From IMG/VR virus record IMGVR_UViG_3300017969_000164, positions 1-22,654 of that record: 22,654 nucleotides of DNA, one strand, 5' to 3'. The stretch comes from a virus. Position 1 is the stretch's first letter, and the number at the start of each line of letters is the position of its first letter. A program made the translations under genes and the position numbers. Shown one piece after another: positions 1-6,910 of this stretch. Below the pieces are notes generated by a model. That model worked only from the letters and a program-made list of their open reading frames with translations. It ran no database searches and was not told the DNA's origin.

Positions 1-68
1 AATGCCTTTGCCAAACGCTTTGTTTTTGTTTTTGCGGGAATCAAATAGGGGGAAATGATATCTAAAAT

Positions 69-155
69 TTAATATATATCAGAACCAATCTCATTACTAC
101 AAACTTTTACCCGAAATAAAAAAACACCAAGCACATTACGGCTCGTTATTTTCAT
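69..155 (-). CDS. possible 28-residue leaderless small ORF
   Basis: The frame opens with ATG at 155-153 and ends at TAA 71-69, giving 28 residues that begin MKITSRNVLG. No function is recognised. The reason to list it is the upstream signal: TATACT (167-162) lies exactly 6 nt before the ATG, the same arrangement seen before several well-supported genes in this window, so a leaderless transcript would begin at this ATG. There is no Shine-Dalgarno sequence. It follows the glycosyltransferase gene after 36 nt. The peptide is short and low in complexity, so the promoter may really serve something beyond the window edge. Positions 1-68 hold nothing I can support. Confidence 0.25.
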   Translation of the reverse strand: MKITSRNVLGVFLFRVKVCSNEIGSDIY

Positions 156-167
156 AAGTTTAGTATA
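156..167 (-). promoter_or_regulatory. putative leaderless promoter, -10 TATACT
   Basis: TATACT occupies 167-162 and the spacer AAACTT occupies 161-156, followed directly by ATG at 155. The 6-nt spacing puts the expected transcription start on the start codon. No -35 hexamer is evident. Confidence 0.45.
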
Positions 168-191
168 TCGTTCTCTTCGTGCAAAAGTTTT

Positions 192-1019
192 TTATTCAGG
201 ATTAGGCTTCGCAACAGTTTGAAGAAAATCAAGCATACGACCAGAGTATCTCATGCGACCAAGATGCAACATATCAATAGCAGGATCAACCCAAACTTCA
301 CCACCAATATTCTGCCAGAATCTACAGAAACCATAATCTTCAGAAAGCAGACGACCATCTTCGTCAATGTAATCTGAGAAAAGATTATAAGTCCATTCCA
401 TCTCTTCCTTACTTAAAGAACCAGTGTCATCCTTGTATCTAAGATTAGGATAGTTCTCAATAAGTTTCAAGAAAACCTCACGCTTAATCAACATAAACCC
501 AGTGCCAGCATCATAGATTCTAATAGCTCCATTATCAACAATAACTTCACCACTACTGCCCTTAACAGGGTTAACAACATAACGAAGAGACTTTGACATC
601 AAACTAGAGGTCGGTTCACCACTCTTAACAAGAGAGGAGATCTTATCCCAATCAATGTTCTTAATAGGGTAAGAACCAGTAACAATGTCTTTGTCATGCC
701 ACAACATCTTCATGATATCAGCAGGATCAAAACCAATGTCCGCATCAATAAACATCAGATGGGTAAATTCAGGATTAGCAAGAAACTTAGCGACAAGGCT
801 ATTGCGACCTCTTGTAATCAAAGAATCAGAAACCGTGCTCACCGCAAAATTAAGACCATACTCTTTAAACTGCATCACAGATTTCATCATAGACATAAAG
901 AATGGCTCAGTAACTTGTTGATCGTAACAAGGAATAGCAATCATAGGATACCAAGAGCTAATTTGATCACTAGTAATCTCGATACTTTGTTCTTCTGTTT
1001 GAATTGGGGAATCGTTCAT
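192..1019 (-). CDS. GT-A fold glycosyltransferase (family 2-like)
   Basis: Predicted nucleotide-sugar-dependent glycosyltransferase of 275 residues. Near the N-terminus is a beta-strand segment, MIAIPCYDQQV, followed about 60 residues later by LMFIDADIGF, whose DAD is the metal- and nucleotide-binding DxD motif of GT-A enzymes. A second acidic region (ELxxEDYGFC-like, near the C-terminus) is where these enzymes usually carry their catalytic base. The open frame extends 36 nt further upstream, but that part lies inside the terminator hairpin at 1043-1067. I chose the ATG at 1019 because a TATACT box sits 7 nt before it and no Shine-Dalgarno is present, which fits a leaderless mRNA. It is cut off from the upstream operon by the terminator, so it is an independent unit. 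The acceptor is unknown: virion protein, host surface glycan or modified DNA base are all possible. Confidence 0.8.
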   Translation of the reverse strand: MNDSPIQTEEQSIEITSDQISSWYPMIAIPCYDQQVTEPFFMSMMKSVMQFKEYGLNFAVSTVSDSLITRGRNSLVAKFLANPEFTHLMFIDADIGFDPADIMKMLWHDKDIVTGSYPIKNIDWDKISSLVKSGEPTSSLMSKSLRYVVNPVKGSSGEVIVDNGAIRIYDAGTGFMLIKREVFLKLIENYPNLRYKDDTGSLSKEEMEWTYNLFSDYIDEDGRLLSEDYGFCRFWQNIGGEVWVDPAIDMLHLGRMRYSGRMLDFLQTVAKPNPE

Positions 1020-1032
1020 GCAGGCAAGTATA
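1020..1032 (-). promoter_or_regulatory. leaderless promoter for the GT-A gene
   Basis: TATACT at 1032-1027 is separated by TGCCTGC (1026-1020) from the ATG at 1019. It follows directly after the terminator of the preceding gene, exactly where a new promoter is needed. No ribosome-binding site lies in between. Confidence 0.6.
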
Positions 1033-1035
1033 CAC

Positions 1036-1071
1036 GAAAAAAGGGGCGGTCGCATTGCGACCGCCCCTTTT
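1036..1071 (-). terminator. strong intrinsic terminator (works on both strands in form)
   Basis: A perfect 11-bp stem, GGGGCGGTCGC (1043-1053) with GCGACCGCCCC (1057-1067), closes a 3-nt loop. Read on the minus strand it is followed by six T residues (complement of 1042-1037), giving a textbook rho-independent terminator for the gene ending at 1095. On the plus strand it is followed by TTTTC, so it could also stop antisense transcription. Confidence 0.92.
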
Positions 1072-1094
1072 CTTCGCTTTTTCTAAAAGTAAAA

Positions 1095-1430
1095 TTACTT
1101 AGCAGCAGCCTTCTTAGCAGCAGGCTTCTCTTCTGCAACTTCAGCGGTAGCAACAACAACATTGCCAGCCCGAGTAGCCTTGTAGTACAGAGTGCTATTG
1201 TCCTTGTCAAAGGAAATCATAACCTTCAAGTTATGCTTCTTAGCCTGAGTACGAATTCTCTGCTGCATTGAATTGTACACATTACCAGCCTCAACATTCT
1301 CAATTGAGAACACTTGACCCTTTTCAGCAGACTCAATAAGAGTATCAATAATCTGCTTCAATGCTTCACTTGCACGACTACGAGTAATCGTAGGGAAAGA
1401 GTCAACTGGCTTGATATTGAAAGTGTTCAT
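1095..1430 (-). CDS. small protein with HU/histone-like Lys-Ala tail, function unknown
   Basis: A protein of 111 residues. The body (residues 1-92) has a basic stretch, QQRIRTQAKKHNLKV, and ends in a beta-rich segment. The last 13 residues, EEKPAAKKAAAK and its flank, resemble the Lys/Ala/Pro tails of actinobacterial HU and histone-like proteins, which contact DNA. The core shows no HU beta-arm signature, so nucleic-acid binding is inferred from charge only. The start at 1430 is supported by AAAGGA 11-12 nt upstream. It has a long upstream untranslated stretch (1431-1653) and a strong terminator right after it, which suggests an abundantly made, separately regulated product at the end of the terminase operon. 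Confidence 0.75.
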   Translation of the reverse strand: MNTFNIKPVDSFPTITRSRASEALKQIIDTLIESAEKGQVFSIENVEAGNVYNSMQQRIRTQAKKHNLKVMISFDKDNSTLYYKATRAGNVVVATAEVAEEKPAAKKAAAK

Positions 1431-1653
1431 TACTTTTTCTATCCTTTGTTTTTTGGTTTTTATTTGTGTTTGGAATTGGAGATGCAGACCTCCAATCCGA
1501 CAGAGCCAGCCTAGCAGGTTTGAGTCAGGCGATTTGCCTATGTCCTACCTTTTTTCTGAATTTGTTTATCCAGCGGAGGACACGCCAACGAAATTGCTTT
1601 GAATACTCAGCCAGTTTAGTATGTGCTAATCAGGCGCTGACTCAGCTTGAGGC
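1431..1653 (-). other. 223-nt non-coding stretch with hairpins, possible structured leader
   Basis: No start-codon-led frame of note is found. Seen on the minus strand: a 9-bp hairpin with one bulged base, GGATTGGAG (1498-1490) with CTCCAATTCC (1481-1472) and an 8-nt loop; a small AGGC/GCCT hairpin near 1540-1528; and CATACTAAACT (1623-1613), which resembles the TATACTAAACT promoter at 167-157. If that box is used, the gene at 1095 would have a leader of about 180 nt. I tried to fold a tRNA on both strands and could not. Confidence 0.35.
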
Positions 1654-1815
1654 TCAGGAAAGATCTGAACCGGAATCAGGATCTTCGTTGTCACCATTAA
1701 TTTGAGCAACCAAAGTCTGCACTCTGGCTTGCAGAACAGAATTTTCTACAGTCAGCGCAGTAACCTTCTGAGCCAAATTGTTGATCACAGCATCAATATC
1801 TACTTGATTTTCCAT
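1654..1815 (-). CDS. 53-residue leucine-zipper peptide
   Basis: ATG at 1815-1813 overlaps the terminase stop (TAATG) and has a perfect GGAGG (1827-1823) 7 nt upstream; the frame ends at TGA 1656-1654. Residues 7-39 form an uninterrupted a/d heptad ladder: I7, I11, L14, V18, L21, N25, L28, V32, L35, I39, with alternating 4- and 3-residue spacing. The single Asn at an 'a' position is the hallmark of parallel dimeric zippers such as GCN4. The rest is an acidic Asp/Ser tail. No DNA-binding basic region precedes the zipper, so it probably dimerises or binds a partner rather than acting as a bZIP factor. Its position after the terminase large subunit suggests a packaging or head-assembly accessory role, which is inference. 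Confidence 0.75.
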   Translation of the reverse strand: MENQVDIDAVINNLAQKVTALTVENSVLQARVQTLVAQINGDNEDPDSGSDLS

Positions 1816-3545
1816 TATAATTCCTCCATAAAGTTTGTAAATTCTTCTGTATTATAATTTGTCTTAGAGAACCCGTCTTGGAACTCTCCAGTAGCAGTAT
1901 TCATAATCTGCACAGTTCCAAATTCAGGCATGTCATCATCGACCTCATCAGGATACCACAACTCGATATCGATTTCTTCCTCTGCAACCATATTTTGCGC
2001 AGTATTAAAAACAGAACCAGCAACAGCATCAGCCAAATCCTTTGTACCAGTACTAGGGTGGTCAATCTTATTATTACTAAACAATCTCAACTTAAGCAAC
2101 TCTTCTTCTACAAGTAGCTCATTCCAATAACCACGCAGTCTCTTGTCATAGATAGAAGTCATTAAAGTGTCATAGTCAGACTTCTTAACACTATGGAAGT
2201 CAGCATAAATACCTTGCGACCTAAGAGACTGAACCATCTCAACAGACTGCCATCGGTCAAACGTAACTTTTCTTACATCAAACTTACGACAAAGATCAAC
2301 GATCATCATTCTCACAGAAGCAAAGTTAATTTCTTCACCCGGACTTGCTTCCCAAGAATGAACAAAATCAACATTGATTACAGGTAAGGTTTCGACACCC
2401 ATAGAAGTTTTGATTTCCTTAAATCCAGTACAGTGACTCATCGCTAAAGCAGCACGGTCACGCTTTAAACCAAGGTCTACATGTATATAACGAGAATGAC
2501 CATCTGTGCTATTAAACCAAGGTTCAAAGTGACCTTCAGAATTAATAGGATTATCATGATAACTAAAAGCTTCACGAACAAGATCGGGGTTACGAAAATA
2601 AGCATCTTCCATATTTGGTGGTTCACATTCAAATCTAGCGCGTGCTTCCACCGGATTTCTGATATACTCGGATTCCAAGTCCTCCCGATTGATAGTCGGA
2701 TTGACTTCCCAAGTGGCAGCTTTGATAGACCAAGTTTTAGGTTCATTCTTTTCCCTAGAATTTATATATCTCTGCTGAATAAAGTCACCTTTATATCTTG
2801 GGAATGACAAAAGGATTACCTTACCGACCTCAGGGAAACGAGACATGACAGACAACTTACTCATATTGTAAATAGCAGAAGCAGAACCTTTTGATCTAGT
2901 TTCCCCTTTTAACTCCGCATCAGTTTTGAAAGCAGCAATCTCGTCAAGAATGATAGTTAAAACCTCATATCCCTCCCAACCTTCACTTTCAGAGTGACCT
3001 GAGAAGCATCGAACAGGTCTAGAGAAAAAGAAAATCTCAGAAACTCTAGGCTCAAAACCAACTTCATTAAAATAAGGAGATGACAACAACAAGTTTTTCA
3101 AAGGCTCAAAGAACACTCTTTGAGCTTGCTGGGCATTAACAGCAAGGTTCAACAGGTCAATATACACGCCCGTTGCCTTTCCGTAGTAATTCAAAGGATC
3201 ACGCAAACAATGAAGCTGATAAGCATTATAGGCAATAGAGATTCTAGCACAGTGGTCTTTGCCACTGCCTTTGCCAAGCATGCAGATAACTTCATTGTCA
3301 GTATATTTACTATACCACTCAGCACCAGCTTCTTCACCAAGAAGTTTCATCAAAGTCGGTTTCTTAAGTATTTGAGTGCTGTGCCGGACTACCTCCAATT
3401 GTATATCAGACAAAGGAGGCAAACCAAGAAACTTTTTATCTTGCACAAAAGTTTGAATTGGGACTACTTCTTCGCTCAATTCATCTTGTCTAAGCAGGCG
3501 ATCAAAATCATTAAACTCAAGATTCATCGACATGAAATCAGACAT
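1815..3545 (-). CDS. terL: terminase large subunit (packaging ATPase/nuclease)
   Basis: DNA-packaging motor protein of 576 residues, a usual length for the family. The ATPase half shows Walker A GKGSGKD (residues 91-97) and Walker B LTIILDE with D201-E202. The RNase H-fold nuclease half shows the acidic set D357 (HVDLG), D430 (VTFDRW) and D503/D507 (DLADAVAG). It acts at the procapsid portal, cutting the DNA concatemer and driving it into the head. Start: ATG at 3545, with GGAGG five bases upstream; the preceding mini-ORF stops directly before it (TGAATG). It follows the probable small subunit, with a 35-bp repeat block in between, and is translationally coupled (TAATG) to the zipper peptide. 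Confidence 0.95.
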   Translation of the reverse strand: MSDFMSMNLEFNDFDRLLRQDELSEEVVPIQTFVQDKKFLGLPPLSDIQLEVVRHSTQILKKPTLMKLLGEEAGAEWYSKYTDNEVICMLGKGSGKDHCARISIAYNAYQLHCLRDPLNYYGKATGVYIDLLNLAVNAQQAQRVFFEPLKNLLLSSPYFNEVGFEPRVSEIFFFSRPVRCFSGHSESEGWEGYEVLTIILDEIAAFKTDAELKGETRSKGSASAIYNMSKLSVMSRFPEVGKVILLSFPRYKGDFIQQRYINSREKNEPKTWSIKAATWEVNPTINREDLESEYIRNPVEARARFECEPPNMEDAYFRNPDLVREAFSYHDNPINSEGHFEPWFNSTDGHSRYIHVDLGLKRDRAALAMSHCTGFKEIKTSMGVETLPVINVDFVHSWEASPGEEINFASVRMMIVDLCRKFDVRKVTFDRWQSVEMVQSLRSQGIYADFHSVKKSDYDTLMTSIYDKRLRGYWNELLVEEELLKLRLFSNNKIDHPSTGTKDLADAVAGSVFNTAQNMVAEEEIDIELWYPDEVDDDMPEFGTVQIMNTATGEFQDGFSKTNYNTEEFTNFMEEL

Positions 3546-3615
3546 TCACGCCTCCAGACATATAACAGGCAAAAAAGCCCTCTCTTCCCCTGACATTACT
3601 TGCGAAAAAATCCAC
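3538..3615 (-). CDS. possible 25-residue GTG-start ORF across the repeats
   Basis: GTG at 3615-3613 has AGGAG six bases upstream and reads for 25 residues, starting VDFFASNVRG, to TGA at 3540-3538, overlapping the terminase start by 8 nt. The initiation context is better than that of the ATG mini-ORFs in the same stretch, and the overlap fits the style of this genome. Against it: it is very short, unrecognised, and lies wholly in a tandem repeat. It may serve only to bring ribosomes to the terminase gene. Confidence 0.25.
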   Translation of the reverse strand: MDFFASNVRGREGFFACYMSGGVNV

Positions 3616-3631
3616 TCTCTTCTCCTGACAT
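3546..3631 (-). other. relay of two mini-ORFs with TAATG/TGAATG junctions
   Basis: The small-subunit stop is part of TAATG (3633-3629). That ATG opens MSGEESGFFRK, which stops in a second TAATG (3598-3594). That ATG opens MSGEERAFLPVICLEA, whose TGA (3548-3546) directly precedes the terminase ATG at 3545. Both peptides begin MSGEE because they are copies of one repeat. The arrangement could let terminating ribosomes restart stepwise into the terminase gene. Expression of the peptides is not established. Confidence 0.35.
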
Positions 3632-3663
3632 TAATTGGGAAAATTCCCTGTCTCTTCATCTGG
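3559..3663 (-). repeat. three degenerate 35-bp tandem repeats
   Basis: Units are 3663-3629, 3628-3594 and 3593-3559 on the minus strand. Aligned by hand, units 1 and 2 match at 25 of 35 positions and units 2 and 3 at 23 of 35, with the first 24 positions (consensus TCAGGRGAAGAGAG then a T-run) best kept. Unit 1 is the last codons of the small-subunit gene (PDEETGNFPN-stop) plus the overlapping ATG. Units 2 and 3 keep the same frame (SGEESGFFRK-stop, SGEERAFLP...). Confidence 0.75.
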
Positions 3664-4230
3664 CACAACATCCACATCAATAGGTTCTTCTTCATCCATA
3701 ATTTCAAAAGCTATAGCCAGTTCTTTTCTAACCTCATCAGCAACTTCTGGGAACTTAGCAATAACATCACGAAGAACTCTAGATAAGATTCCATTAACAG
3801 ACTCCGCCTTCTGCATACGAGCAATATAATCTCCGTCAGAATTCTGAGTACCCAACAGCTTATGAAGCTGAGCTTTATTCTTAGCTAGCTCACCAGCTAA
3901 CTTGATGGCCTGAATCCTAGCAGACACCATGCCGTGATCAGTTGCAATAGAGATAGTCTCCCAAGCCTCTTTTGATAACTCATCAAACTCAGTAAGAGCC
4001 TTGATAGTGTTGTACTGAACCCTCTCAAGAAAATAAGGATCAGCCTCAGCCTGCTGATTAATAATCTTCTTGTACTCTTCAATGTTGTACTTAACTTCAG
4101 TAATATTAATACCCAAAAGGCTTGCGATCTCATTATTCTTATAACCCTTGATGTGAAGAAGACCAGTCTCTTCTACATCACGAACCTTGTCTATAATGGA
4201 CTTGCTGGGTGTTTTTTCGATATCGCTCAT
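3631..4230 (-). CDS. terS: probable terminase small subunit
   Basis: A protein of 199 residues immediately before the large subunit. Residues 26-55 form a helix-turn-helix (GYKNNEIASLLGINITEVKY) typical of the DNA-recognition domain of small terminase subunits. The middle is strongly helical (about 65-165), fitting the oligomerisation region, and the C-terminus is acidic (DEEEPIDVDVVPDEE), as is common where the subunit contacts the large subunit. The identification rests on position, size and HTH; there is no invariant family motif to confirm it. ATG at 4230 overlaps the upstream stop as TGATG with no clear Shine-Dalgarno, so expression probably depends on coupling. Its 3' end is duplicated in the repeat block. 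Confidence 0.7.
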   Translation of the reverse strand: MSDIEKTPSKSIIDKVRDVEETGLLHIKGYKNNEIASLLGINITEVKYNIEEYKKIINQQAEADPYFLERVQYNTIKALTEFDELSKEAWETISIATDHGMVSARIQAIKLAGELAKNKAQLHKLLGTQNSDGDYIARMQKAESVNGILSRVLRDVIAKFPEVADEVRKELAIAFEIMDEEEPIDVDVVPDEETGNFPN

Positions 4231-5300
4231 CAGTAAACCAAATCAATAATTGCGTTGTAGTAATCAACAGCTACGTCAGACCACTTGTAATTATTTCTAA
4301 TCAACCAAGCGCCCTGCATTGTGAAATCCTTGACTTCACTATGGTTCTTTGCTACATATAACATTTTATCACACAAATCATCAAAATTTGGTATAGCCCA
4401 CTCACCATTGCCAGCATAAATGCCAGACATATTGTCAGTACCCCAAGAATAATCAAGAGGAATAGAAAGATTCGCAAACTCTGTACAAGCAGTAGCATCA
4501 GTGCAAATAGTAGGAATGCCTTTAGCAATAGACTGGAACGGCATCATACCCCAACCTTCACCGCTGGTCGGATAAATAACACAATGAGCCTGATGATAAA
4601 AATCAGACAACTCCTGCTCAGACAGTTCGTAATCAACCACCTCTATCTGAGGATGCTGGCCAACAAACCCATAATTATGACCATCATAAATCAACCTCGC
4701 ATCAGGAGGCCCAGAACTCTTAAGAATCAAACGGTAGTCCATATTGCCGTCAAACAGCTTTAAAAACGCATCTACGGCCATCTGACTGTTCTTCCTAGTA
4801 GAAGGACCACCAATAGACATAAAAGTGAAAGGGGAGTCTGGATCGTCTATTTGCAACCCGAACGTCTTTGTGTCTACACCAAGATTAAAATCTAAAACAG
4901 GAACATCAACACCTGAGTCAATAAACACATCCCTAGCCCACTTGGAAGTAGTCCACACCTCATCCATCTGGTTTAACTCAGAAACAAAATGCATAGGAAG
5001 CCTAGTCGTTTCCCAATAACAGAAACCAACATTAAGACCTTCATAACCAAAAGGTTTAAGAAAATGAGCAGGTAACTGATTGTTGATAAGCACATCAACA
5101 AAATCAATATCAAACTTGATAAAATAACCCATACCCTCAGGCAACTTCGGAGGATTCAAGTCATCTAAATAATCCTCATGGGTATGAACCATCAAATTTG
5201 TTTTACTTAGCTCACGAATTAAATTTCGTGAAGCATAAGTGTAACCATTAGTGGTAGAAGAGTTTATATTATAGTTATCTATCCAAGCAACTTCAAACAT
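4230..5300 (-). CDS. GT-B fold glycosyltransferase (GT4-like)
   Basis: A glycosyltransferase of 356 residues. The C-terminal half has the GT4 signature: FTFMSIGGPSTRKN (glycine-rich, start of the second Rossmann domain), then a sugar-nucleotide site EGWGMMPFQSIAKGIP ending TDATACTEFA, including the E-x7-E-like acidic region. The N-terminal acceptor domain has WETTRLP and VWTTSKWARDVF, seen in phage and bacterial GT4 enzymes acting on surface glycans. The frame can be extended one TTG codon, but GGAGG lies only one base from that TTG and four from the ATG at 5300, so the ATG is preferred. It overlaps the cysteine-cluster gene as TGATG. It may decorate virion proteins or alter a host surface glycan; the substrate cannot be read from the sequence. 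Confidence 0.85.
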   Translation of the reverse strand: MFEVAWIDNYNINSSTTNGYTYASRNLIRELSKTNLMVHTHEDYLDDLNPPKLPEGMGYFIKFDIDFVDVLINNQLPAHFLKPFGYEGLNVGFCYWETTRLPMHFVSELNQMDEVWTTSKWARDVFIDSGVDVPVLDFNLGVDTKTFGLQIDDPDSPFTFMSIGGPSTRKNSQMAVDAFLKLFDGNMDYRLILKSSGPPDARLIYDGHNYGFVGQHPQIEVVDYELSEQELSDFYHQAHCVIYPTSGEGWGMMPFQSIAKGIPTICTDATACTEFANLSIPLDYSWGTDNMSGIYAGNGEWAIPNFDDLCDKMLYVAKNHSEVKDFTMQGAWLIRNNYKWSDVAVDYYNAIIDLVY

Positions 5301-6055
5301 CAATCCTCCGGGTTGAATCGTAATTCTCTACCAATAGACACAGCCTGCTCGTTAAGATGCTCAACAGCATAACCATGCTCCTTCACAAACTGAACACGAT
5401 AGTTAAACCAACCATCGGCAGCCTTCCAAAACTTTGGATCGGTCTTCTCAGCGAGAGCCTCAAGCTCATCGTCTGGAAGTAGAAAACTCAAAACACCCAG
5501 AGGCATATATACAACGACATCATAAGCCTCATTCTTGCCCTCAGCATACTCCTTCAAAGCATCCTGATATTGCTTAACGACCTTCTCAACAGCCCCACCA
5601 GTATAATAATCAATACCACCAGCAGCATTCCTAATGCGAGGACAGTAATTATCTACAGTAGTGATAGTCCCAAAAGTCCTGCACACCATAGGTCTGTAAC
5701 CATAAATAGTACAGCCATTCTTAAAGAATGCACACTTCTTATCACTCTCTCCACCCATCTTCCAGCTATCATCATACATCCGCTCCACCAATGCATCAGT
5801 AACATCTTTCATCCAAGAATCGGCAGCATCCTGCCCCTTATCCTCAAGAACCAAATAATATTCCTGCCTCAAACGAAAAGCAATATTCGCACACTCAGCC
5901 ATCGGTATAGTAAGACCAATACTACAGCACTCACCAGAACCAAGACACTTATACTTAGTCTCATTCTGCTTAGCCTCAATCACACGAACCTGATTATAAA
6001 TCATATCCAGCTTCGCAAACGTGTAAATATCTTTTGTTGAAACTGTCCGCTTCAT
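5300..6055 (-). CDS. YkgJ-type cysteine-cluster protein
   Basis: A protein of 251 residues with the conserved metal-cluster layout of the YkgJ/UPF0153 family: CLGSGECCSIGLTIP (about residues 37-51), then CAFFKNGCTIYGYRPMVCRTFG (about 109-130, with Cys spaced C-x5-C-x8-C), and a later lone Cys (YCPR). Family members are thought to bind zinc or an Fe-S cluster, but their reaction is poorly defined; some are linked to modification of surface or flagellar proteins. The C-terminal 100 residues are helical and charged. ATG at 6055 overlaps the preceding stop (ATGA). Being wedged between replication genes and a glycosyltransferase, it might help process a glycan or its protein carrier; that is inference. 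Confidence 0.75.
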   Translation of the reverse strand: MKRTVSTKDIYTFAKLDMIYNQVRVIEAKQNETKYKCLGSGECCSIGLTIPMAECANIAFRLRQEYYLVLEDKGQDAADSWMKDVTDALVERMYDDSWKMGGESDKKCAFFKNGCTIYGYRPMVCRTFGTITTVDNYCPRIRNAAGGIDYYTGGAVEKVVKQYQDALKEYAEGKNEAYDVVVYMPLGVLSFLLPDDELEALAEKTDPKFWKAADGWFNYRVQFVKEHGYAVEHLNEQAVSIGRELRFNPED

Positions 6056-6348
6056 CTTCCCATACCCTTCTTTCTTTTCTGAGTCATTTTACGTTGCTCC
6101 CTCCTACGCCTCTCAACCTCTTGTTGCATTGGGGACTTAGGTCTCCTATTCGACGTAGCAGCAAGGTTTCTTCCCTTACCACGATATTTTAACAAGTCAT
6201 ACTTCTTAACCCAGTTATAGACACCCTGAGGTGTCATCTCGATATTGTATGACTTCTTCAAAATCTCGCAAATCTTAGTTAAGTTCAACCGCTTCTTAAC
6301 ATAATGTTCGTACAGCCATGCCTTATCTTTGTACGGTTCCATAGCCAT
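6052..6348 (-). CDS. small basic helix-turn-helix protein
   Basis: About 98 residues. The segment NLTKICEILKKSYNIEMTPQ followed by VYNWVKKYDLL reads as a helix-turn-helix: conserved-looking first helix, a turn near YNIEMT and a recognition helix through VYNWVKK. The C-terminal 45 residues are extremely basic (RRPKSP, ERRRREQRK, QKRKKGMGR). It is probably a DNA-binding regulator or a recombination accessory. The start is uncertain: the frame can open at a TTG at 6372 or ATG at 6357, 6348 or 6342, all overlapping the RuvC gene and none with a good Shine-Dalgarno; I chose 6348 (MAMEPY). Its stop overlaps the next ATG as ATGA. Confidence 0.7.
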   Translation of the reverse strand: MAMEPYKDKAWLYEHYVKKRLNLTKICEILKKSYNIEMTPQGVYNWVKKYDLLKYRGKGRNLAATSNRRPKSPMQQEVERRRREQRKMTQKRKKGMGR

Positions 6349-6910
6349 GATCAACATAATACCACATGGCAATACCGATTGCGTCGTTTATGTCCTCATC
6401 TTCAGTTGAACCACCACAAAACCTATCGACAATCTTTTTCACACGATCTTTTCGTTCCTGTGTGAATCTCTTCTGTAAACCCTTTGGACCGTGCTCTTTC
6501 TCAATCCTCTTCTTATCCTCTTTTGTAACATTTCTGTATCCAATCTTATTCTTCCAGACAAGAGGGCTGCAATCAACAACGCTGTCACAATACTCATCTA
6601 ACACACCCCAACTGTAGCCAATAATGTAAGAAATAATCCTACTAGACTGAAAATTCTGAATGTAGACAGATTGTTCAATACAAGCCCTTCTGTAACCATA
6701 GTCTTCCCAAACATCTTGCAAACCCTTTCTGATAACTTTCAGCTTACTCGAAATCTCTTTCTTGTCCTTAAAATCAATCTTGCCAGTAGCCACAATATCA
6801 AACTTACCCATATCAAGATCAATAACACACCAAGCAAGAGAATGCGAAGAAGGATCAATAGAAATAAGCCTATTAGACTTCATAGAACTAACAAGCTTAC
6901 TTATACTCAT
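6323..6910 (-). CDS. ruvC: RuvC-like Holliday junction resolvase
   Basis: A nuclease of 195 residues with an RNase H fold that cuts four-way junctions, needed to debranch recombining or replicating DNA before packaging. Catalytic acids visible: D19 in LISIDPSS, E79 in ACIEQSV, and the C-terminal acidic run TEDEDINDAIGIA with D176 (family DDA-type motif). Residues 128-165 are rich in Lys and Arg, as expected at the DNA face. ATG at 6910 overlaps the upstream gene by 14 nt; only a weak AGAAG-type ribosome-binding site is present. A second, unrelated resolvase candidate lies at 8664-8963, so the phage may carry two junction-cutting enzymes. Confidence 0.85.
   Translation of the reverse strand: MSISKLVSSMKSNRLISIDPSSHSLAWCVIDLDMGKFDIVATGKIDFKDKKEISSKLKVIRKGLQDVWEDYGYRRACIEQSVYIQNFQSSRIISYIIGYSWGVLDEYCDSVVDCSPLVWKNKIGYRNVTKEDKKRIEKEHGPKGLQKRFTQERKDRVKKIVDRFCGGSTEDEDINDAIGIAMWYYVDHGYGTVQR

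Noticed and set aside
1020-1055. Longer start for the GT-A gene (12 more codons)
   Set aside because: The extra part lies inside the terminator hairpin and has no ribosome-binding site, while the ATG at 1019 has a promoter at leaderless spacing.
1472-1560. tRNA-like look (hairpin plus a GGTTTGAGTC piece on the plus strand)
   Set aside because: No 7-bp acceptor stem, D-arm and T-arm could be assembled on either strand; the T-loop-like piece has no matching stem.
3120-3593. Plus-strand open frame (157 codons) opposite the terminase
   Set aside because: Antisense to well-supported Walker-motif coding sequence, and no ribosome-binding site or domain.
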